From contig MHOK01000009.1 of the NCBI GenBank assembly GCA_001820055.1, forward strand, positions 1-44,133: a stretch of DNA of 44,133 bases, given 5' to 3'. Below the pieces are notes generated by a model. The model was not told the DNA's origin and made no database searches. It saw only the letters and a program-made list of their open reading frames with translations. This DNA is from Candidatus Spechtbacteria bacterium RIFCSPLOWO2_12_FULL_38_22. GTDB lineage: Bacteria > Patescibacteriota > Minisyncoccia > Spechtbacterales > 2-12-FULL-38-22. The translations under genes were made by a program, and so were the position numbers. Below, piece after piece: positions 21,311 to 29,752 of the stretch. Position 1 is the first letter of the stretch, and each line of letters opens with the position of its first letter.

Positions 21311-22360
21311 ATGTCAAGTACATCTCTAAAAATCTACGAAATAAGAGAAAAACAAGTTTGGGAAAACTTTGTAACCTCGCAAGAGGAACATTCTTTTTTG
21401 CATTCTTGGGCATGGGGAGAGTTTAATAAAAGCATGGGGGATAAAATATGGCGTCTTGGGGTTTATGAAAGTGGTGAATTAATTGCTGTAGCGTTACTTA
21501 TTAAAGTTCATGCAAGGCGCGGAGATTTTTTATTTGTACCACACGGACCGATCATAGAAAACCAAAAGTATAATTTAAAATTTAAAATTTTAGAAATTTT
21601 GACTAAAGAATTTAGAAAAGCGGCTAAAGAAGAAAAAACTAGTTTTGTTAGAGTAAGTCCGTTATTTAAAAATACTGAAGAAAACGCAGAAGTATTTAGA
21701 AAATTACAGTACAGACCAGCGCCTATATATATGCACGCTGAAGTTACCTGGACATTGTCCTTGAAGAAATCTGAAAATGAACTGCTGTATGGCATGCGTA
21801 AAAATACGCGAAATTTGGTAAGGCGTGCAGAAAAAGAAGAGGTTAAAATAGAGTTTGGCACCAGCCCCGATGCGCTCGATGAATTTATGAAATTATATAA
21901 ACAAACCTCTCACAAGCACTCTTTTATTCCATTTTCTAAGCGTTACATAGAAAATGAAATAAAAGCATTCGATCAAGAAAAAAAATGCAGTATAAAAATT
22001 TATCTTGCCAAATATAGCGGACAATGCATATCGGGTGCTATAATTGTGTTTTACGGAAATAGCGCCTTTTACCACCATGGAGCAAGCGGAAGCGGTTTTT
22101 CAAAGATTCCGGCATCGTACTTATTGCAGTGGGAAGCTATGAAAGATGCAAAAAAAGAAAATAAAGAGTTTTATAACTTTTGGGGCATAGCAAAAAATGA
22201 AGAAGATAAAAAACATCCATGGTATGGACTTAGCTTATTTAAAAAGGGGTTTGGCGGAGAACGAAAAGATTATTTGCATGCGCAGGATTTAGTTATATCG
22301 CCATTGTATTGGTTAAGTTATGCTGTAGATAAAGCAAGACTATGGAAAAGGGGGGTATAA
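21311..22360 (+). CDS. FemAB-family aminoacyltransferase
   Basis: The 349-aa protein has the paired GNAT-like domains of Fem transferases: HSFLHSWAWGEFNKSMGDKI at the start, GMRKNTRNLVRRAEKE in the middle and the closing FWGIAKNEEDKKHPWYGLSLFKKGFGGE. These enzymes add amino acids from aminoacyl-tRNA to the lipid II peptide, forming the cross-bridge. Its place beside aspS and the mur genes supports that role; the amino acid is not readable from sequence. It is shorter than S. aureus FemA because it lacks the coiled-coil arm, like FemX-type proteins. Confidence 0.92.
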   Translation: MSSTSLKIYEIREKQVWENFVTSQEEHSFLHSWAWGEFNKSMGDKIWRLGVYESGELIAVALLIKVHARRGDFLFVPHGPIIENQKYNLKFKILEILTKEFRKAAKEEKTSFVRVSPLFKNTEENAEVFRKLQYRPAPIYMHAEVTWTLSLKKSENELLYGMRKNTRNLVRRAEKEEVKIEFGTSPDALDEFMKLYKQTSHKHSFIPFSKRYIENEIKAFDQEKKCSIKIYLAKYSGQCISGAIIVFYGNSAFYHHGASGSGFSKIPASYLLQWEAMKDAKKENKEFYNFWGIAKNEEDKKHPWYGLSLFKKGFGGERKDYLHAQDLVISPLYWLSYAVDKARLWKRGV

Positions 22361-22404
22361 AAAAGTTAAAAGTTAAATACAAACTTAAAAAATAAAAACC
22401 AATG

Positions 22405-22413
22405 TGCTAAAAT
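22405..22413 (+). promoter_or_regulatory. Extended -10 promoter before aspS
   Basis: TGcTAAAAT ends 9 nt before the ATG at 22422; it may start the aspS-dacA-mraY transcript with almost no leader. Confidence 0.5.
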
Positions 22414-22421
22414 AGATTGAT

Positions 22422-23828
22422 ATGACGCAAAGAATACCAATTAAAGATATAGTTAATAACAAAGATAACTCGGTTACACTCGCTGGATGGGTAAATACTA
22501 GAAGAGACCACGGTAAACTCATTTTTTTAGATTTGAGAGACAGAACTGGTATAGTTCAGCTTGTGATTTCTCAAAAAAATAATCCAGAACTTTATAAATC
22601 CGCCCAAGACATTAAAGACGAATGGGTTATTGAAGTAAGTGGAATGGTAAAGGAGCGTCCTGATAATATGAAAAATCCGCAATTAGAAACAGGACTTTTT
22701 GAGATACCAGTTGCCCAATTAAAAATTCTAAGCAAGGCTGAAACTTTACCCTTTTCAGTAAATACAGACGGATATGATATCTCCGAAGACTTGCGTTTAA
22801 AATATAGATACTTGGACTTGCGCAGGCCAAGAATGGTAGAGCTTCTAAAAATAAAAGATGCCTACAAAGCGGAGATTTCATCTTTTCTTAGAAAAAAAGG
22901 GTTTATGCATATTGATACTCCAATTTTAACCAAATCTACGCCCGAAGGAGCGCGAGACTTTCTAGTGCCTTCACGCAACTACCCAAGTAAGTTTTACGCG
23001 CTACCGCAGTCACCTCAACAATATAAACAGTTGCTTATGGTGGCGGGCGTTGAAAAGTATTTTCAATTTGCAAGATGTTTCCGCGATGAAGACTTGCGTC
23101 AAGACAGATTATTGGAATTTGAACAAATAGATATAGAAATGTCTTTTGTAGATCAGGAAGATGTTTTGAAGTTAATAGAGGAACTCGTTATTTATGTGTC
23201 AGAGAATGTGCTGGGTAAAAAAATTCAAGACAAACCGTTTCCGCGTTTCAGTTACGAGGAATCTATAAAAAAATTTAAAACAGACAGGCCAGACTTAAGA
23301 AAAAATCCAGATGATTCTAGTGTTTTAGCTTATACATGGGTAACCGACTTTCCTATGTTTGAAAAGTCGCAAGACGGAACTATAAACCCCGCGCATCATC
23401 CTTTTACCGCGATTCAAGATAAAGATATACAAAAACTAGACGATAAAAAAGAAGTTTTAAACATAAAAGCAAAGCAGTACGACTTGGCCCTCAACGGTTC
23501 TGAAGTATTTGGAGGAAGTATTAGAACGCATCAATCGGATATTTTACAAAAAGTTTTTGAAGTTTTAGGACATACAAAAAATGAAATTGAAAAAAAATTT
23601 GGACACCTCTTAGAAGCTTTTTCTTATGGAGTTCCGCCCCACGGAGGAATTGCCGCCTCTGATAGGTGGCTAATGGTAATGCTGGGAGAACGCAGTATAC
23701 GAGAAGTATTTGCTTTTCCAACTACAGGAACTGGGCGCGCGGCGATAATGGATGCTCCCAGTGATGTAGATAGCGAACAACTTAGGCAGTTGGGTTTAAA
23801 AATAGTTAAGGCTAGTAAAAAGAAATAA
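22422..23828 (+). CDS. aspS: Aspartyl-tRNA synthetase lacking the GAD insertion domain
   Basis: The 468-aa protein has the N-terminal OB fold (GWVNTRRDHGKLIFLDLRD), class II motif 2 FRDEDLRQDRLLEFEQID near residue 220 and motif 3 with GGIAASDRWLMVMLG near residue 410. After DRPDLRKNPDD, where bacterial AspRS normally has a GAD domain of more than 100 residues, the chain runs straight to YTWVTDFPMFE. This explains the length of 468 instead of about 590. It charges tRNA-Asp; absence of GAD leaves discrimination between tRNA-Asp and tRNA-Asn open. The gene ends 1 bp before the carboxypeptidase gene. Confidence 0.95.
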   Translation: MTQRIPIKDIVNNKDNSVTLAGWVNTRRDHGKLIFLDLRDRTGIVQLVISQKNNPELYKSAQDIKDEWVIEVSGMVKERPDNMKNPQLETGLFEIPVAQLKILSKAETLPFSVNTDGYDISEDLRLKYRYLDLRRPRMVELLKIKDAYKAEISSFLRKKGFMHIDTPILTKSTPEGARDFLVPSRNYPSKFYALPQSPQQYKQLLMVAGVEKYFQFARCFRDEDLRQDRLLEFEQIDIEMSFVDQEDVLKLIEELVIYVSENVLGKKIQDKPFPRFSYEESIKKFKTDRPDLRKNPDDSSVLAYTWVTDFPMFEKSQDGTINPAHHPFTAIQDKDIQKLDDKKEVLNIKAKQYDLALNGSEVFGGSIRTHQSDILQKVFEVLGHTKNEIEKKFGHLLEAFSYGVPPHGGIAASDRWLMVMLGERSIREVFAFPTTGTGRAAIMDAPSDVDSEQLRQLGLKIVKASKKK

Positions 23829-23829
23829 T

Positions 23830-24924
23830 ATGTTTAGAATCCATCTAAGAAAAATAAAATATAAACTTCAGGACATAAGCAGAAAACACAGAACAAAAAT
23901 AAAAGTCTTAGGCCCCCTTTCTGCGTTTATATTAGTAGTAGGGGGTACTATACTACTACTAAACAATTTTGGACAAAACAATGTGCGTCATGACGCTTTA
24001 GAGGACAATGAGTTTAAATTAAGCTTAGTTTCCAGAGAGGATTTTTTAAAAAAGTATCAAAATTTGCGACTAAATACCTTGCCCCAAGGTGATACGCTAA
24101 GCTCGTCCATAAGCGGATTCATAAAAAATAATACTGTAGATGCTCTTTTGCCTGCGCGAAACTGGCAGGTGCAGTTTGAAGATGTTGAAGCAACTAGCGC
24201 ATTAGCAATTTATATGCCCGAAAAAAGAATTTTGTATGGAAGAAACATATTTGAAACACGGCCTATCGCAAGTTTAACAAAACTAATGAGCGCGCTTGTA
24301 ATAATGGATGAATTTAACCTGGATGATGTAATTACAATAACCAATGAAGCAATACTGGAAGAGGGGGATTCCGCGAATTTAGTTGCAGGAGAACAATTTA
24401 GCGTAAAAGAACTACTATACGCACTGCTTTTGGAAAGCAGTAACGATGCAGCCACTGCTTTTAAAATACAACTTGAAAAAAACAAACCTCAAACAAGTTT
24501 TGTTGCCTTAATGAATCTTCGCGCGAAAAATATGGGGCTTCAAAATACTTTGTTTGTAGAACCGTCCGGACTTAGTGAAAAAAATGTATCAAGCGCATAT
24601 GAGCTATCACAAATTTTTTATACAGCGTTTGAAAACCCAATACTCGCCCAAACCATGGCAGAAAGTAGCTACACAACAAAATCTTTAAATAAGGACATTA
24701 CTCATTTTTGGGTTAATTTAAATAGTTTACTGGGCGCTTACGAAGGCTTGCTAGCTGGTAAAACCGGTTTTACCAATGAAGCAGGACCTTCAATGGCCGG
24801 AATCGTTGCCTCACCCATAAAAGACACACATGTTGTTTCTGTAGTGCTTGATGCCCAGGATAGAATAGAAGCAACCCGTCAACTTTTTGACTGGGTAAAA
24901 AAAGCATACATTTGGGAGGAGTAA
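23830..24924 (+). CDS. D-alanyl-D-alanine carboxypeptidase (peptidase S11, DacA-type)
   Basis: The 364-aa protein has a short basic cytoplasmic start, one membrane helix (about residues 36-53) and an outer penicillin-binding domain with SLTK (Ser148, Lys151), SSN (about 203-205) and KTG (311-313). These are the three active-site motifs of low-molecular-mass PBPs, which remove the terminal D-Ala from stem peptides. The C-terminal amphipathic anchor of DacA is missing; the N-terminal helix does the anchoring instead. It lies between aspS and mraY. Confidence 0.94.
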   Translation: MFRIHLRKIKYKLQDISRKHRTKIKVLGPLSAFILVVGGTILLLNNFGQNNVRHDALEDNEFKLSLVSREDFLKKYQNLRLNTLPQGDTLSSSISGFIKNNTVDALLPARNWQVQFEDVEATSALAIYMPEKRILYGRNIFETRPIASLTKLMSALVIMDEFNLDDVITITNEAILEEGDSANLVAGEQFSVKELLYALLLESSNDAATAFKIQLEKNKPQTSFVALMNLRAKNMGLQNTLFVEPSGLSEKNVSSAYELSQIFYTAFENPILAQTMAESSYTTKSLNKDITHFWVNLNSLLGAYEGLLAGKTGFTNEAGPSMAGIVASPIKDTHVVSVVLDAQDRIEATRQLFDWVKKAYIWEE

Positions 24925-24946
24925 ATAAATATAACAAGTATTTATA

Positions 24947-25984
24947 ATGGAAACATTAGAACTAGTTAGAATAATCATTTTAGGAGCTACTGCGTTTGGT
25001 GTGGCATTTTTTTTAACACCTCTTGCAACCCATTTTTTATATAAATATAAATTTTCAAAACAAATAAAATCAGAAAAGGTTGCGCCAGTGTTTAATAAAT
25101 ATCATAAACATAAAGTTGGCACACCTACAATGGGCGGCGTACTTATATGGGGAACTGTTTTATTGTTGTTAGTATTTTTTTACTTAGTTCATCTAATATT
25201 TCCAAACTCTGATTTAGCAAGTTTAAATTTTTTAGATAGAGGTGAAACCTATTTGCCAATTGCTGCTTTAATAATCGCCGCCCTATTTGGATTAGCAGAT
25301 GATATTTTAGGAGTATTACATATCGGTCCTCGGGGTGGGGGATTGCGAATGTCCCATCGCATACTTTTGTATACTGTTGTAGGTGCGCTTGGGGCACTCT
25401 GGTTTTTTTTCAAATTAGATTTGACAACTCTCAACGTGCCTTTCTGGGGTGAGTTTAATATCGGCATATGGTACATACCATATTTTATATTTATTATCGT
25501 TGCTACGGCTTTTTCCACTAACGAGACTGACGGTTTAGATGGATTAAGTAGTGGGATACTTATGGTTGCTTTTGCCAGTCTTGGTATTTTTGCATTTTTA
25601 CAAGGCCATTATCATCTTACGAGCTTTATTGCGATAATATTGGGCGCTTTACTTGCATTTTTGTGGTTTAACATTCCACCCGCCCGTTTTTATATGGGCG
25701 ACACGGGGTCAATGAGTTTAGGAGTAACATTAGGGGTTATAGCTATGCTTACGAGTGCGTCTTTATTGCTTCCATTTATTGGATTTGTATTGGTTATGGA
25801 ATCTTCATCCGTAGTAATTCAAACAATTTCAAAAAAATTTTTTAAAAAGAAAATTTTTCATTCAACTCCAATTCATCATCATTTCGAAGCTCTTGGATGG
25901 CCAGAAAGCAAAATTGTAATGAGATTTTGGATAGTAGCTGTTGTTATGGCCGGATTTGGAATTGTTATTGGAATAGTAGGATAA
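24947..25984 (+). CDS. mraY: Phospho-N-acetylmuramoyl-pentapeptide transferase
   Basis: The 345-aa polytopic protein (about ten helices) contains the MraY signatures KVGTPTMGG, the catalytic aspartates in GLADDILG, NETDGLDGL, FYMGDTGSMSLG and the loop STPIHHHFEALGW. It transfers phospho-MurNAc-pentapeptide from UDP to undecaprenyl phosphate, making lipid I at the inner membrane face. It is flanked by dacA-type and murI genes and is full length. Confidence 0.97.
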   Translation: METLELVRIIILGATAFGVAFFLTPLATHFLYKYKFSKQIKSEKVAPVFNKYHKHKVGTPTMGGVLIWGTVLLLLVFFYLVHLIFPNSDLASLNFLDRGETYLPIAALIIAALFGLADDILGVLHIGPRGGGLRMSHRILLYTVVGALGALWFFFKLDLTTLNVPFWGEFNIGIWYIPYFIFIIVATAFSTNETDGLDGLSSGILMVAFASLGIFAFLQGHYHLTSFIAIILGALLAFLWFNIPPARFYMGDTGSMSLGVTLGVIAMLTSASLLLPFIGFVLVMESSSVVIQTISKKFFKKKIFHSTPIHHHFEALGWPESKIVMRFWIVAVVMAGFGIVIGIVG

Positions 25985-26011
25985 ATTTAATAAAAATATA
26001 AAACTTTTTAT

Positions 26012-26800
26012 ATGCGGCCAATAATACTTTTGGATTCCGGGGTTGGTGGTTTTTCTGTATATAAACCAGCAAAAGAGCTTCTTCCAAACGAAGATTTTAT
26101 TTATATTGCGGATAAAAAATATTTTCCTTATGGTGACCAGCCTGCAAAAATTGTGCAGGAAAGAGTGTTTTCTATAGCCCAGTGGGCTATAGAAAACAAA
26201 GCAAAGATGTTTGTTTTAGCTTGCAATACAGCTACAGTTACCGCAGTCAAAAAATTACGCAAAAAATACTCCAGCATACCAGTCATTGGAATGGTCCCTG
26301 TTATAAAAACTTGTGTGGAACAAACAAAAAATGGAAAGATTGGTGTTATTTGTACACCGCGAACTGCTCGCAGCGCCTACCAAAAGGAATTAATTACCCG
26401 CTTTGCAAACGATAAAAACGTTTATATTAGAAGCTGTCCAGGACTTGTAGAATCAATTGAAAGCATAAAAGGACATGCGGTTGATAATTTATCTGAACTG
26501 CAAAAAGCTCTTTTGTATTTAAAAAATAAAAATATAGATACTTTAGCGCTTGGGTGTTCTCATTTTCCACTTGTTAAAGATAACATCCAAAACTTAGCAG
26601 GAGAAAATGTTTTAATTTTGGATTCGGGGGGGGCTGTATCTAGGCACATAAAAAGAGTCCTAAAAAATAACAAGGATTTGTATAAAAGCAACCACAAAGG
26701 AAGAACACAATTTTACACAACCGCAAAACCGAGTGAATTTGATATAATGATAAAAAGGTATCTGAATCTTAAATCACGCTCTAAACTACTTAGAGTTTAA
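26012..26800 (+). CDS. murI: Glutamate racemase
   Basis: The 262-aa protein has ILLDSGVGGFSV at the start, the two catalytic cysteines in LACNTATV and LGCSHFPLV, and the DKKYFPYGDQP segment. It makes D-glutamate for MurD. The gene includes an uninterrupted run of eight G residues (26626-26633) within LDSGGAV, in an otherwise AT-rich frame; slippage there would disrupt the C-terminus. It ends 6 bp before the amidohydrolase gene. Confidence 0.95.
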   Translation: MRPIILLDSGVGGFSVYKPAKELLPNEDFIYIADKKYFPYGDQPAKIVQERVFSIAQWAIENKAKMFVLACNTATVTAVKKLRKKYSSIPVIGMVPVIKTCVEQTKNGKIGVICTPRTARSAYQKELITRFANDKNVYIRSCPGLVESIESIKGHAVDNLSELQKALLYLKNKNIDTLALGCSHFPLVKDNIQNLAGENVLILDSGGAVSRHIKRVLKNNKDLYKSNHKGRTQFYTTAKPSEFDIMIKRYLNLKSRSKLLRV

Positions 26801-26806
26801 TAAAAC

Positions 26807-28357
26807 ATGTTAATAAAAAATGGAACAATAATTGATGGATCGGGTAGCAAACGATTTGCTGCAGATATTCGAATAGAAAATAAAAAAATAAAAGAAACCG
26901 GCAGGTTAAATAACAAGGGCAATGAGGATGTTTTAGATGCAAAAGGATTATATATAACTCCCGGATTCGTTGATGTTTTGAATCACTCTGATGCTTATGC
27001 TACGTTATTTAGCAATCCCGAACAGGAAAGCTTACTACAACAAGGAGTTACTACTATTTTGATGGGTAATTGCGGAGCTTCTTTGGCGCCTCTTGTTGAT
27101 GGAGTTTTTGTAAACTCTGTACAAAAATGGGGGAGGGTATCAAAAATAAATGTGAACTGGCTAAGCGTTGCTGAATATCTGGAGGAACTAAAAAAGCATA
27201 GTTTTGGCGTAAATGTAGCAACCCTTATTGGCCATTCTACAATTAGAAGAGCACTAAGTGGAGATGAAACTCGCAATTTAAATAATTTTGAACAAAAACA
27301 GCTAGAATATATGGTAGAAACAGGAATGCGGGAGGGAGCTTTTGGCGTATCAAGCGGACTTGCCTATAGTCACGGAGCAAGCGCAACCGCAAAAGAACTG
27401 CGAGCAATTATGGGTATAGTTAAAAGCTATAACGGATTACATTCTATTCATATAAGAAATGATGCGGATAAATTTACCGAATCTGTTAAGGAGGCGCTAA
27501 GCCTTGCAAAAGAAACAGGTGTTAATACAGAACTTTCACATTTTAAAGTGGTGGAAAAAAAATTCTGGGAAAATTTTAAGGGGGCTTTGTCATTGATAGA
27601 AAAACTTAAAAACATTAACTTCGATATTTACCCATACAATTTTACAGCGAGTGTCCTTTATTCATTTTTGCCCGCATGGGCAATAAAAAACGGCAATACT
27701 AGTCTTTTACCAGCGATAAAAGATAAAGTAAAAAAAGCTGAACTAGTAGAGGATATGAAAAAAGATCCCTATTCTTATGGGGAAATGACTGTTGCGATGG
27801 GCTCTATAGCTAATACATATTTTGGTAGAAAAATAGCAGACATTGCCAAAAATCAAGAAAAAGAAGTAGAGGAAGTGGTTTTAGATCTTATTTTAGCTTC
27901 CCACAACAGATTAATTGTGTTTAGCCCAAGCATAGACGAATCTAATATAGAGCTTGCAATAAAAAATCCGAAAAGTTTTGTGAGTTCTGACGGTGTTGGT
28001 TATAAAGAAGAAAATAGAATTGAAGCTGGGTTTGCTCATCCAAGATATTTTGGGGCTTTTCCTAAATTTTTGAATGAATATGTATACAATAAAAAATTAA
28101 TAAGTTGGGAGGAAGCAATAAATAAAATTACCTTAGGACCCGCGCAAAAAATTGGTTTAAAGGATAGAGGAAAAATAGAAAAAGGTTATTTTGCAGATTT
28201 AGTTATATTTAATCCTAAAAAATTACAAAGTAATTCAGATTTAAACAACCCTTATCAATATCCATCCGGCATACATTGGGTTTTGGTAAATGGTCAAGTA
28301 GCTATAAAGGATAAAAAATTAAAATCAAAAGCCGGAACTGTATTAATTAGAAAATAA
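26807..28357 (+). CDS. D-aminoacylase-like amidohydrolase
   Basis: The 516-aa protein matches N-acyl-D-amino-acid deacylases: MLIKNGTIIDGSG, the barrel entry GFVDVLNHSD, the metal-binding Cys in MGNCGAS (C89), SHFKV (H245), and SSDGVGY...HPRYFGAFPKFL, ending with the DRGKIEKGYFADLVIF strap. Relatives have HTHxD at the entry; here the first His is Leu58, while H60 remains. The metal site may therefore be mononuclear. Its place between murI and murD suggests recycling of D-Glu from acylated or peptide forms; that is inference. Its TAA overlaps the ATG of murD. Confidence 0.85.
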   Translation: MLIKNGTIIDGSGSKRFAADIRIENKKIKETGRLNNKGNEDVLDAKGLYITPGFVDVLNHSDAYATLFSNPEQESLLQQGVTTILMGNCGASLAPLVDGVFVNSVQKWGRVSKINVNWLSVAEYLEELKKHSFGVNVATLIGHSTIRRALSGDETRNLNNFEQKQLEYMVETGMREGAFGVSSGLAYSHGASATAKELRAIMGIVKSYNGLHSIHIRNDADKFTESVKEALSLAKETGVNTELSHFKVVEKKFWENFKGALSLIEKLKNINFDIYPYNFTASVLYSFLPAWAIKNGNTSLLPAIKDKVKKAELVEDMKKDPYSYGEMTVAMGSIANTYFGRKIADIAKNQEKEVEEVVLDLILASHNRLIVFSPSIDESNIELAIKNPKSFVSSDGVGYKEENRIEAGFAHPRYFGAFPKFLNEYVYNKKLISWEEAINKITLGPAQKIGLKDRGKIEKGYFADLVIFNPKKLQSNSDLNNPYQYPSGIHWVLVNGQVAIKDKKLKSKAGTVLIRK

Positions 28358-29751
28358 TGAGCTCTAAAAGCAAAACTCGCTATTTAAATACCTGGCGAGG
28401 TAAAACAATAACCCTCATGGGATTTGGTTTATTTGGTGGCGGCACAGAAGACGCCATTTTTTTTATTAAAAACGGTGTTAAAAAATTAATTATTACAGAT
28501 TTAAAGACGAAAAAAGAATTAGAATCTTCAGTTCGAAAGGTAAACCAATTTTTATCCACCATAGAGCAATCCGATCGCCCAATGGTGGAATGGGTGCTAG
28601 GAAAACACAGAGAAAAAGATTTCATAAACACTGATTTAATTATAAAAAATCCCGGAATACCAAATAACTCCATATATCTACAAATTGCAAAAGGTCACAA
28701 TGTAAATGTCGATACATCTATTGGAATATTTTTTAAACTTATGAATCCCAAGAAATTGATTGGTATAACGGGAACAAAGGGTAAAAGCACTGTTTCAAGT
28801 TTAATATACGAAATTATAAAAAATAAATATTCTAATAGCTACATAACGGGAACGCCAGGGACTTCACCGTTAAGTTTTGTAGATAAAAAAGGTTGGGGGG
28901 TTTTAGAATTATCAAGCTGGCGGTTGGAAGGGGTAGATCGCTATAAAAAAAGTCCACATATCGCAGTAATTACGAATATAGAACAGGATCACCTCAATAT
29001 GCATAAGTCTTTTGAAGAGTACAAAAAGGCAAAGAAAATAATATTTAAGTATCAAAATAAAGATGACTATTTAATACTAAACAAAAAATTAAAAACTTTG
29101 GCAAAGAGGACTTTTTCAAAAGTACATTATTTTTCTGGGACACGGGGCTCTGATACTCCCGCAATAGGAGAAGTCTACGCTGAAAATGTAAATGCTGTAC
29201 TACAGGTGGCCAAAGTTTTAAATATTAATAAAAGAGAAGCTATTAACATAATAAAAAAGTTTAAGGGGTTGCATGACAGAATGGAGTTGGTAAGTACAAT
29301 TAATAAAACTAAAATTTATAATGATACAACAGCAACAAATCCGTTTGCGACATTACGCGCTTTAGATAGATTTAAAAACAAAAAAGTTGGTTTGATTATT
29401 GGTGGAGAAGATAAAAATTTAGATTATACTAAGTTGTCAAATGCACTTAAAAAACTTCATTTTGTAACTTTGTTGCCTGGCTCTGCAAGTGATAAAATAT
29501 ATAATACATATAACTTGAAACTTACCGCGTCCGTCCGAAGTTCGCTAACTGGCGGACGAAGGAGGAAAACTTACAACAAAAAACTAACCCAAGTCAAGAC
29601 TCTTCATCAAGCGCTAGCAAAAAGCATTGACTCGAATCCGGAGGTAATTTTATTTTCACCTGCGGCGGCTAGTTTCAATATGTTTAAAAACGAGTTTGAT
29701 AGGGGTCAAAAGTTTAAAGAAACAGTTTTTGAATATAAAAATTCTTTGTAA
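28357..29751 (+). CDS. murD: UDP-N-acetylmuramoylalanine--D-glutamate ligase
   Basis: The 464-aa protein has the N-terminal UDP-binding domain (LMGFGLFGGGTEDA), the ATP loop ITGTKGKST near residues 137-145, LELSSWRLEG, ITNIEQDHLNMH and the C-terminal HDRMELV...NDTTATNPFATLRAL with GGEDKNLDY, the marks of MurD. It attaches D-Glu to UDP-MurNAc-L-Ala. About 15 residues (TASVRSSLTGG...) near residue 395 come from a GC-rich palindromic DNA segment that has no counterpart in the family. The order murI-amidohydrolase-murD places D-Glu supply next to its use. Confidence 0.93.
   Translation: MSSKSKTRYLNTWRGKTITLMGFGLFGGGTEDAIFFIKNGVKKLIITDLKTKKELESSVRKVNQFLSTIEQSDRPMVEWVLGKHREKDFINTDLIIKNPGIPNNSIYLQIAKGHNVNVDTSIGIFFKLMNPKKLIGITGTKGKSTVSSLIYEIIKNKYSNSYITGTPGTSPLSFVDKKGWGVLELSSWRLEGVDRYKKSPHIAVITNIEQDHLNMHKSFEEYKKAKKIIFKYQNKDDYLILNKKLKTLAKRTFSKVHYFSGTRGSDTPAIGEVYAENVNAVLQVAKVLNINKREAINIIKKFKGLHDRMELVSTINKTKIYNDTTATNPFATLRALDRFKNKKVGLIIGGEDKNLDYTKLSNALKKLHFVTLLPGSASDKIYNTYNLKLTASVRSSLTGGRRRKTYNKKLTQVKTLHQALAKSIDSNPEVILFSPAAASFNMFKNEFDRGQKFKETVFEYKNSL
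29526..29566. repeat. Palindromic GC-rich insert inside murD
   Basis: About 40 bp of GC-rich sequence in AT-rich murD, with arms cgtccg (29532-29537) and cggacg (29553-29558) and an inner cgaagttcg. Similar 8-mers (aaacttac) lie on both sides, at 29518 and 29567. The reading frame stays open across it. It resembles the GC-rich palindromic insert in the gene at 13817. Confidence 0.55.
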
Positions 29752-29752
29752 A

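Noticed and set aside
29518-29574. Target-site duplication (aaacttac) around the murD insert as proof of transposition
   Set aside because: The two 8-mers are 49 bp apart, which would shift the frame; they may be chance in AT-rich DNA.
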